DNA of 64,000 nucleotides from PALSA-894 sp034669145 (lineage in GTDB: Bacteria > Pseudomonadota > Alphaproteobacteria > Rhizobiales > Xanthobacteraceae), in the NCBI GenBank assembly GCA_034669145.1, contig JAXDNY010000174.1, positions 1 through 64,000 on the forward strand, read 5' to 3'. The notes under the pieces were generated by a model. It did no database searches. It saw only the letters and a program-made list of their open reading frames with translations, and was not told the origin of the DNA. Shown here one piece after another: positions 58,082 through 64,000 of the stretch. The translations under genes were made by a program, and so were the position numbers. The number at the start of each line of letters is the position of its first letter. Position 1 is the stretch's first letter.

Positions 58082-58496
58082 GCAAACCGGCCGATGGCCG
58101 AGATCGCTGTCTTTTTGGTTGGGCGAGTGAATTCGGCCACTTCGCCGAAGAGGAAAAAACTGCGATCAAGCGCAGCGTCGATCCATTGCGGTCATCAAGT
58201 CGCGGAAGCGTCCACCTTCCATCAATCGGGAGGCCGCCATGGGCGCGGCTGGAAGCACAAAGGAGACCGTGGCTTTCGAGGTTTACAGTCCAGCAACGGC
58301 TTTGCGGGCATCAATCTGAGGGTCAAAAACAAGCTCGGATATAATGAAGTCGGGAGACACGGCTCTGAAGCTCGAAACTCGCCGGCTGATAATCGCGCGG
58401 GCTGGGATCGACCCGAAACCCACGCGCTTCTCAAAGATCGATCCGACCTTTTCCTACGATCAGTCTCAAACCTCCGTGGGACGCATCGCATTCTTA
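58082..58496. repeat. Long direct repeat, copy 2 (about 415 bp)
   Basis: Second copy of the 55953-56362 block, same orientation. The two flank the small paralogue pair and the G1PDH-like gene. 57945-58081 and 58497-58588 hold no gene. Confidence 0.8.
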
Positions 58497-58588
58497 GCCT
58501 TCAACCGGCGCAGCCCAGCCTATCCAGCCTCCCTGTCGATCAAGAAAGTCCGGGAAATTGGTCAGTGCGCTACTGCGCACGGCAAAAG

Positions 58589-58628
58589 AGAAAGCTCTCT
58601 GTCCGGCGTACCGGACAGAGAGCTTTCT
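58589..58628 (-). terminator. Strong terminator of the 44-residue peptide gene
   Basis: Perfect 18-bp arms, AGAAAGCTCTCTGTCCGG (58589-58606) and its complement (58611-58628), around CGTA. On the minus strand the stem is followed by CTTTTG. It starts ten bases past the stop at 58639. Confidence 0.85.
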
Positions 58629-58638
58629 GCTTTCGATT

Positions 58639-58773
58639 TCAGTCCTTCTTGGCGATGAAGCGGTCCAGGGCACTGCCCACGATAGAGCCGACGATGTAGC
58701 CGACGATGAAGCAGACGGTGAAGCAGACGATGAATCTGACGATGAAGCTGACGATAAAGCTGACGATGAGCAT
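58639..58773 (-). CDS. 44-residue hydrophobic peptide with a tetrapeptide repeat
   Basis: ATG 58773 with AAAGGAG seven bases upstream; strong terminator after the stop. The body is a run of xFIV/xYIV tetrads (SFIV, SFIV, RFIV, CFTV, CFIV, GYIV, GSIV) forming about 28 hydrophobic residues, then a charged tail (LDRFIAKKD). On the DNA it is a 12-base repeat (GACGATGAAGCT-like on the plus strand). It looks membrane-inserted; function unknown. It shares a leader hairpin with the peptide at 39221. Confidence 0.65.
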   Translation of the reverse strand: MLIVSFIVSFIVRFIVCFTVCFIVGYIVGSIVGSALDRFIAKKD

Positions 58774-58787
58774 GATAAACTCCTTTG

Positions 58788-58827
58788 CCTCCACATCACG
58801 CCGGAAGGCGGATGCGGGGCCAGAGCC
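58788..58827 (-). promoter_or_regulatory. Conserved 5' leader hairpin (copy 2)
   Basis: GCATCCGCC-TTCC-GGCGTGATG on the minus strand, followed by TGGAGG, about 37 of 40 bases shared with 39331-39370. Upstream, TTGCAA and ATACTA with a 17-bp spacer (58886-58858) form a plausible promoter. Confidence 0.55.
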
Positions 58828-58948
58828 AAGAAAAGATTGAAGATGTGGTGATTTGCTTTTAGTATGGGAGCGACAAATTAGATTGCAAGCTATTTTTGCA
58901 GGCGCGCAAATATTACTATAAGTCTTATTATATGCGGTTTCTGAGCCA

Positions 58949-59539
58949 CTAGGTTGCCCACATTCGCGCAGCGATCTCGCGCTCTTCCTCTCCCAGGGCT
59001 TCCAGATAGATGGCCGTAGTGGTCATGGAGGCATGACCTAGCCACCGCTGCACCAGGTTGAGCGGCACCCCTGATCGGATCGCGTGAATTCCAAAGCTGT
59101 GCCGCAAGCCTTTCGCGGTCTGGTGCGGACCTTCGGCAATTCCCGCGTCGCGCATGACGCCCTTCACAAGCCGCCAGGCTTGGCTGCGACAAAGCGGCCA
59201 AAGCCGCGCCTGCCGCTCGTCGAAGTCATGGACTTCATCGAGGGCATGGAACAGGTCGGCGGGTACGGGGACCTCGCGGATCACGGCTTTGCGCTTACGC
59301 TTCTTCAGGGACCGGATCGCAATGAACCCAGCCTCGCATTCAATGACGCTCGGCGTGAGGGCCAAGGCCTCGGAAATCCGGCACCCGGCATAGGCAAGCG
59401 TGAGGCACAGTGTTCGCAAATCTCGGCGGGGGCATGCCCTAGCTGCATCGAGGAAGCGAGTGCGTTCGGTGGCGGTCAAATACTTTCTCTGACCAGCAGC
59501 CGTGTACAGGCTGCCGGCGCGGCTTCTGTCCGAATGCAT
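58949..59539 (-). CDS. Short tyrosine recombinase
   Basis: 196 residues, so the catalytic domain almost alone. Arg is in AYAGCRISEALAL, His-x-x-Arg in GLRHSFGIHAIRSG, then the RWLGHASMTTTAIYLE block with the Tyr nucleophile. It lacks a normal N-terminal core-binding domain. It may resolve plasmid multimers (XerC/D- or resolvase-like) for the nearby replicon rather than integrate the element. Confidence 0.85.
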   Translation of the reverse strand: MHSDRSRAGSLYTAAGQRKYLTATERTRFLDAARACPRRDLRTLCLTLAYAGCRISEALALTPSVIECEAGFIAIRSLKKRKRKAVIREVPVPADLFHALDEVHDFDERQARLWPLCRSQAWRLVKGVMRDAGIAEGPHQTAKGLRHSFGIHAIRSGVPLNLVQRWLGHASMTTTAIYLEALGEEEREIAARMWAT

Positions 59540-59586
59540 TTGCGCCCCTCACGCCGGCCGGGGGCCGACGCTCGGACACGACCGTT

Positions 59587-59733
59587 TTGCTTATTCTGTT
59601 GACCCCTCCCGAAAGCCCCGGATCACGGGCCTTTCCCGAACTTGGCTCGCGCGCACGCTACCAGAGGTCGCAGTAGAAATCAAGATTCCAGCGCCGAATT
59701 ATTGACACTCAACAGAATAAGCAATTCTGTTGA
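59587..59733. promoter_or_regulatory. Repeated TCAACAGAATAAGC sites between the recombinase and the XRE gene
   Basis: TCAACAGAATAAGCAA (59709-59724) is present inverted and exact at 59587-59602; the right copy continues into ATTCTGTTGA, making a 10-bp perfect inverted repeat (59709-59733). They lie between divergent genes, on top of a TTGACA (59703-59708). They are likely XRE operators or core sites of the recombinase. 59540-59818 contains no gene. Confidence 0.7.
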
Positions 59734-59818
59734 TAGCTTTAGTCTAAGTAAAATCATGCCGAGACGCTGCGAATAGTTTCAACTGCCAGATTTACACTTT
59801 CCTTCCGGAGCAACAACC

Positions 59819-60226
59819 ATGGCGGGTTCAGGCAGTAGGAAGCGCCGCGCCGGTGCCGAAGATATCGAGATCGGCCGCAAGATTCGCGCCCTGAGGTTGG
59901 AGCGCGGCCTGTCGCAGTCCGGCCTCGCCGAGGGCATCGATCTGACGTTCCAGCAGGTGCAGAAGTACGAGAAGGGGACGAACCGCGTCTCCGCCGGACG
60001 GTTGCAGCGGATCGCCGACATGCTCAACACGCCGGTGATGTTCTTCTACGCGGGGATGGGCGCTTCCCCGAAAAAGAAAGATCAAGGCAACGCCGGTCTC
60101 GCCTTCCTCCAGACCAAGGGCGCCATGCGGCTGCTGCGGGCCTATTCGGAGATCGGCTCGCGCACGACGAAGTACGCGCTGGTGGTGCTGGCGGAATCTC
60201 TCCGCAGAAACGATCACGCCACCTAG
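59819..60226 (+). CDS. XRE-family transcriptional regulator
   Basis: 135 residues. The helix-turn-helix is about 18-75 (EIGRKIRALRLERGLSQSGLAEGIDLTFQQVQKYEKG), as in many alphaproteobacterial repressors with the QVQKYEKG motif. The C-terminus is helical. It is divergent from the short recombinase and likely controls it and itself via the repeats at 59587-59733. Confidence 0.85.
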   Translation: MAGSGSRKRRAGAEDIEIGRKIRALRLERGLSQSGLAEGIDLTFQQVQKYEKGTNRVSAGRLQRIADMLNTPVMFFYAGMGASPKKKDQGNAGLAFLQTKGAMRLLRAYSEIGSRTTKYALVVLAESLRRNDHAT

Positions 60227-60259
60227 CCAATCCCCACTCCATCATCGCGGGAGTCATCC

Positions 60260-61375
60260 ATGACCTGTCGCTCGCTCCTCGCGGCTGCTGCCGCAATGGC
60301 CACCCTGGCCCAGCTACCCGTTCCGGCTGCTGCTGCCGACCAGATTGAAATCCTCCTGACCGGAGCGACAAGCGCACGCGGCCTCGGCGGCAATGACGTT
60401 TGTCGCGTGTATATGAGTATCAAGAACCGCACGGCGTTCCGGCTGGAGAAGCTGACCTTCGCCCTCCGCTTCCCCGGGCTCGCCACGCCTGCCCTCGGCG
60501 GGACCGGCATCGTCTTCTTGAGCCCTGAGAGTCTCGGCAGCGATCAGGAGGGCCAGTTCGTCGCTACATGGCACCAGGGGCGCTGTCAGGCGGCGCACTA
60601 CCAGCAGCCGACGTTCAGCGCGGATACCTGCGGCGTCGGCCCGTTGCCCGAGCGAGACTGCAAGGCGCTCTTCGCCTTGCGATCGGAAATCAGGAAGCCC
60701 AGCGCCTTCTTCACGCCGGCCGATCTGGAGGCGGTCGGTCCTGCGCTGGACGACAAGAACATGCAAGGCATGGATTGCGGGCGACTGGCTGGTTTTGAGA
60801 CCAAGCTACGTGTCGCCTATCGAACGGTCGGCGCACACATCAGTGAAGTGGCGTGGCCGCTGAAGAGAGCCACCGGCGAGGTCTTGATCGATCGTGGGAC
60901 GGGTCTGCATCGTTACGAGGACAGGTGGGGCGTCCTGGAAGTCCGCAGCACCAATGGCTTCAACACGCTCTTTACCTACTCGGCGGGCAATCCAAAGCAG
61001 CGCCTGCACAAGCTCGACCGGTCGATCGACGTTTCCGATCCGAAATACAATCTACCGGGCCAGTATACGTATCGAGTGACGAAAAGCGGACCCGCGACGG
61101 CGACCGCGAAAGTAACCCGCACCGTGACTGATCTCGGCACGCAGAAGGTCGGCTCCTGCACGTTGCGCGCGGTGTTTGTTCAAGAGAAAACGGATGAAGA
61201 CACCGGCCGGGTCCATGAGGAAGCGGCCTACGTCTGGTATCCCGACCTCAAGCTGCGTCTCGATCGGTTCGCGAAGGGCCAGTATGAGGACGGCAAGGGC
61301 CTGCTGCCTCTCGATCCGCGATACGTGAATTTTGTGAAGGGAATTCACGTGACCTCGGTGAAGGTCGCAGAGTGA
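60260..61375 (+). CDS. Secreted protein of unknown function
   Basis: 371 residues with a signal peptide (LLAAAAAMATLAQLPVPAAAA, to about residue 26). The mature protein is beta-rich, with five or six Cys spread across it (NDVCRVYMSI; TCGVGPLPERDCKALF), and VYMSIKNRTAFRLEKLTFALRF looks like an Ig-like strand set. LTRTVTDLG-type and YVWYPDLKLRLDRF segments follow. No family is recognised. It follows the XRE gene in the same direction with a 33-bp gap. Confidence 0.65.
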   Translation: MTCRSLLAAAAAMATLAQLPVPAAAADQIEILLTGATSARGLGGNDVCRVYMSIKNRTAFRLEKLTFALRFPGLATPALGGTGIVFLSPESLGSDQEGQFVATWHQGRCQAAHYQQPTFSADTCGVGPLPERDCKALFALRSEIRKPSAFFTPADLEAVGPALDDKNMQGMDCGRLAGFETKLRVAYRTVGAHISEVAWPLKRATGEVLIDRGTGLHRYEDRWGVLEVRSTNGFNTLFTYSAGNPKQRLHKLDRSIDVSDPKYNLPGQYTYRVTKSGPATATAKVTRTVTDLGTQKVGSCTLRAVFVQEKTDEDTGRVHEEAAYVWYPDLKLRLDRFAKGQYEDGKGLLPLDPRYVNFVKGIHVTSVKVAE

Positions 61376-61547
61376 CCACCAAGCGCCTCACGTGATTGGC
61401 TCAAGTCTTGGTAGTCTTACGACTTTTCAAGAAAGAGAAACGTCATGTTCCGTCCATAGGTAAGTGTTATCTCTGTTACGAAGTTATAAGCTCTATTATA
61501 TGCAGCTCTTGATTTGACATGGAAATCCGTTTGTTAACTCACTTTCT

Positions 61548-61876
61548 CGCACCCAAGTCAGCGCACAAAGCGCACCCAAGTCAGCGTAACCGCGCACCCT
61601 GCTCAGCGCAAAAACGCACCCAGGTCAGCGTGCGTGCGCACCCAACTCAGCGCAGGTGACAGGATAAAGCGTTGAAATTTCGAGGATAGATTATGCACAG
61701 GACGCACCCAGGTCAGCGCATGCAACAAAATCGCAACGCGCTTCAACAACTTCCGTTTGGATACATCGGATGGCTGTTGTCGGATGTCTGATGACGCACC
61801 TAAGTCAGCGTAGCGCACCCAAGTCAGCGCGCTCAAAGCGGAACGCCCGGATGGATCAGGCGCACCCAAGTCAGCG
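61548..61876. other. Iteron origin of replication with a DnaA box
   Basis: Nine copies of CGCACCCAAGTCAGCG (or one to two mismatches) start at 61548, 61571, 61593, 61615, 61637, 61703, 61795, 61814 and 61861. The first five are spaced 22-23 bp, about two helical turns. A perfect DnaA box TTATGCACA lies at 61691-61699, and 61440-61520 is AT-rich. It is just past the end of repA, the usual site of a RepA-dependent oriV. The remaining 61376-61547 has no gene. Confidence 0.88.
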
Positions 61877-61884
61877 TAGCGATG

Positions 61885-63045
61885 TTATGAGATTCGTCGC
61901 TTCGATTTCGGCGCGACCAGCACGGCGTCCGCGTCGGCGGGGTAGAGCGTCAGGCCCCCCTCCCCCAGCTTCACCGACAATTTCGGAAACACCTCCTGGA
62001 TAGCCTTCAGGTCCTCGGCAAAGGATTGCCGGAATTTCCGCTCGCGACTCCTGATTTCGGTCCCGAACTGCTCGCGCAGCGCGTCCCAGCTGATGGGATA
62101 AGGCCGATCCACCTTCCGCAGCCGATACCCAAGCCAGGTTACGATATCCATTTGCTTTGCCGAGTAAGCGAGCGCCCGCAGCGCGCGGATATCAACCGGG
62201 AGGGCATGCTGCTTCAGTGACGCAAAGAACTCGGTATCCAGATGAACCGTGGAATTCCAGAACATCTTCTGTGCCGGGTCGCGCGGCAGCCAGATGTCGA
62301 ACGAGCGGATCGGATTTGCGGAGATCGTGGATGACCCCTTGGCATCCCATAGCCCGATCTTCATCGAGGCCGCGGCCAGCCGGTGAAGCTGTTCCTTGAA
62401 TTGCGTGATGGTGCCGCGTGGCCCGCCCTGCACGTCGAACCCCAGCTCGCGAATGAAGGCGCTCATCGAATCCGCGACTTCCACCTCCGCGCTGTTCTGG
62501 CGAAGGGCCATCGTGCAGATATGAAACATCAACAGGCGCGCCTTTGGGCCATACGGCAGGCCCGGCCGCACCATCCGCCCTGTCTGCGGGTCCTTCAGGT
62601 GCTCCGCGTAGATCACCAGCGAGTTGTTTCCGTATTCTCGGTGATATTCCTTCATGTCGTCGGCCGGCCGCCGGTACGGCAGGCCGCAGAGCGCGAGAAC
62701 GCTGTGGATGTGGTGTACGTGCTGGTGAGCCTCTGCGCCCGCCCGGTTGGCGGCGATGTTCTCGCGCACGAGATCCCGCCGCCGCTGGATCGGGCTCATC
62801 CCGGCGCGCCGCTCCGCCTTTGCGTTGCGGTCCCTCTGCTGGCCTTCGATCATCTCCCGCTGCATCGTTGAAAGCTTGTCCGCGCCGCGAACTTCCGAAA
62901 ATGCTTTCGCGAGGTCCGGATCAAGCGGAATTGAGGGTGTCTGCGGCCCTACCCTGACCAATGAGCTGACGCTTGGCGACGCGCCCTCGGCGCGAGCGAC
63001 CGCGTCGGCATTGTCTTCGAACGGATTGAACAGCGACTTGCTCAC
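61885..63045 (-). CDS. repA: Plasmid replication initiator RepA (RPA family)
   Basis: 386 residues from GTG 63045, chosen because it overlaps the preceding stop (GTGA) and opens SKSLFNPFED. Family segments are LPYRRPADDMKEYHREYGN, LPYGPKARLLMFHICTMAL, FWNSTVHLDTEFFASLKQHALPVD and AYSAKQMDIVTWLGYRL, as in Rhizobiales/Methylobacterium RepA (PF04796-like). It should bind the adjacent iterons and start replication. It is third in a parA-orf-repA operon. Upstream in-frame sequence is not needed. Confidence 0.87.
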   Translation of the reverse strand: MSKSLFNPFEDNADAVARAEGASPSVSSLVRVGPQTPSIPLDPDLAKAFSEVRGADKLSTMQREMIEGQQRDRNAKAERRAGMSPIQRRRDLVRENIAANRAGAEAHQHVHHIHSVLALCGLPYRRPADDMKEYHREYGNNSLVIYAEHLKDPQTGRMVRPGLPYGPKARLLMFHICTMALRQNSAEVEVADSMSAFIRELGFDVQGGPRGTITQFKEQLHRLAAASMKIGLWDAKGSSTISANPIRSFDIWLPRDPAQKMFWNSTVHLDTEFFASLKQHALPVDIRALRALAYSAKQMDIVTWLGYRLRKVDRPYPISWDALREQFGTEIRSRERKFRQSFAEDLKAIQEVFPKLSVKLGEGGLTLYPADADAVLVAPKSKRRIS

Positions 63046-63368
63046 GCGAAAGCTTGATCCTGTTCTGCTGCTTCCGTCGCGTTTCCGATTTCTCGCGGTT
63101 CCGGCGTTCCGGCGGCAAGCAGTGCCATCTCGCGCTGAAGCACGGAATGCACGAACTCGCTGATGGAAATCTCGTTCGCGAGGCAATGCACCCGCACCTT
63201 GTGATGCAGGTCGAACGGAATATCCGCGGTCAGTCGCTTGGTTCGTGGCCCCTCCTCGGCGGTTGGCAGTTGCGGGGCCTCGGCGGTTACCCTCTTGTTC
63301 ACCCAGTCGTCCTTGGCGGCCGGCGTCGGGAGCGTTACCAGTTTGATGTCCACGGTCTTCTTGCTCAT
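63042..63368 (-). CDS. Small ribbon-helix-helix-like partition protein
   Basis: 108 residues. RTKRLTADIPFDLHHKVRVHCLANEISISEFVHSVLQREM (about 42-82) is a strand-helix-helix (RHH) DNA-binding unit like ParG/Arc; the ends are disordered. It overlaps both neighbours by 4 bases. Standing between parA and repA it is probably the centromere-binding partner of ParA. Confidence 0.75.
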   Translation of the reverse strand: MSKKTVDIKLVTLPTPAAKDDWVNKRVTAEAPQLPTAEEGPRTKRLTADIPFDLHHKVRVHCLANEISISEFVHSVLQREMALLAAGTPEPREIGNATEAAEQDQAFA

Positions 63369-64000
63369 GCGGCAGCCTTCTTATTGTTGTTCATTGGAAA
63401 GACTTCAGCGGCGAGCGCTTCAAGTTCCCGTGCGGCGGTGCCGTCGGGCTCCGCCTCAATGACCGCAAGGCCGCGCGCGGCGCTTTCCGCATAGATCACG
63501 CGCTGGGTGAGCGTTGCTGACAGCACCGGCAACCCAAGCTCCTGCAGCGCCTTGCGGACTTCTCGGGCAATCACCGTGTTCGCAACCCTTCGCGAGATCA
63601 CGAAATACGCCTCAAGGTCGGGTTTGAGCGGTTTCGCCTCCTTAATCAGCTGGACCACGTTCGCGGTAGCCCAGATGTCGTAAGGCGAAGGCTGAACGGG
63701 AATGATGATCCGGTCGCTCGCCATGATCGCCGCGCGTCCCAGCTCGTTGGCCTGCGGCGCTCCATCCACCAGCACAATGTCGTAGTTCGCTGCGATCGGT
63801 GGAAGATCGCGGTGCAGTGTCGGCTTCGGCATTCCGATCACCGAAAAAGGCGACGGGGCGTCCGCATTCCGTGCCGCTGCCCAGGTCAGCGCGCTGCCTT
63901 GCGGGTCCGCGTCAACCAGGAGCGTTCGCTGGCCGGAAAGCGCTGCACATGCTGCAAGGTTGATCGCGATCGTCGTCTTTCCGACGCCGCCCTTCTGGTT
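63365..64000 (-). CDS. parA: ParA-family partition ATPase (5' end beyond the window)
   Basis: At least 211 residues; the reading frame is open at base 64000. The deviant Walker A NQKGGVGKTT is right at the edge, followed by LLVDADPQGSALTWAAARN and NYDIVLVDGAP (Walker B). Only a few N-terminal residues are missing. It segregates the plasmid-like replicon with the RHH protein. Stop overlaps the next start (ATGA). Confidence 0.92.
   Translation of the reverse strand, partial: NQKGGVGKTTIAINLAACAALSGQRTLLVDADPQGSALTWAAARNADAPSPFSVIGMPKPTLHRDLPPIAANYDIVLVDGAPQANELGRAAIMASDRIIIPVQPSPYDIWATANVVQLIKEAKPLKPDLEAYFVISRRVANTVIAREVRKALQELGLPVLSATLTQRVIYAESAARGLAVIEAEPDGTAARELEALAAEVFPMNNNKKAAA

Noticed and set aside
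61548..61876. CRISPR-like short repeats
   Set aside because: The units are 16 bp, unevenly spaced, with short variable gaps and no cas genes; beside repA they are iterons.

Overview
The window looks like one chromosomal stretch of an alphaproteobacterium, most likely order Hyphomicrobiales (Bradyrhizobium / Pseudolabrys / Xanthobacteraceae-like). The grounds are high G+C, a pqqABCDE operon, RPE-type palindromes of the kind scattered through these genomes (3.4 and 14.5 kb), and DUF763, DUF736, DUF3768 and DUF3892 genes. No rRNA, CRISPR array or recognisable insertion sequence is visible.

Bases 1-19.7 kb are ordinary core chromosome. They hold a nucleobase permease, an FAD monooxygenase, a MaoC hydratase, an SDR protein without the usual catalytic Tyr/Lys, and an ABC importer whose permease carries a frameshift. 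Next come an alpha/beta hydrolase, a large ACP-adenylation-acyltransferase fusion, the complete PQQ operon (including a 25-residue pqqA), folB, a cupin protein, DUF763 and a SulP-STAS-cNMP transporter. The block ends at a tRNA-Arg(TCG) gene.

From 19.8 kb to the right edge (and beyond it) the window is a mosaic mobile element. It starts with a tyrosine integrase next to the tRNA. 21.0-24.3 kb holds a two-gene Hsp70-like/GrpE-like pair. It is followed by the 3' end of a second integrase and an excisionase-like gene, so two related islands seem to have been stacked. 24.8-30.6 kb is the most striking region: an operon with a fused E2-E1-JAB ubiquitin-like conjugation/deconjugation protein, a metallo-beta-lactamase-fold protein, a DUF3892 protein, a small orphan and a 4-TM protein, divergent from an XRE regulator plus ImmA/IrrE protease pair. 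That layout resembles the CapH/CapP switch of CBASS, but no nucleotidyltransferase or obvious ubiquitin-like protein is present. An AbiE toxin-antitoxin pair follows.

32.3-44.5 kb holds a MobQ relaxase with an IncQ-like nic site, a large secreted S74 (tail-fibre-type) protein with cysteine repeats, a ParB-like protein, several tiny membrane peptides and a DUF2971 protein. 44.7-48.1 kb is a compact four-gene operon (two small proteins, a 2-TM protein and a P-loop NTPase) behind a strong sigma70-type promoter, another candidate defence module. 49.2-54.8 kb is a second mobilisation module (MobP relaxase, MobC-like protein, coupling protein and two unknowns). 55-59 kb holds DUF736, a pair of small paralogues and a glycerol-1-phosphate-dehydrogenase-like gene between long direct repeats, then a short integrase. 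59.8-64 kb ends in a plasmid replicon: nine iterons with a DnaA box, repA, a small DNA-binding-like protein and parA (cut by the window edge).

Taken together, the right-hand 44 kb reads as an integrated plasmid-like or mobilisable element that carries several candidate anti-phage modules. No type IV secretion genes are visible, so the element is either mobilised in trans or has its transfer genes beyond the window. All functional statements rest on motif recognition by eye; no database search was run.
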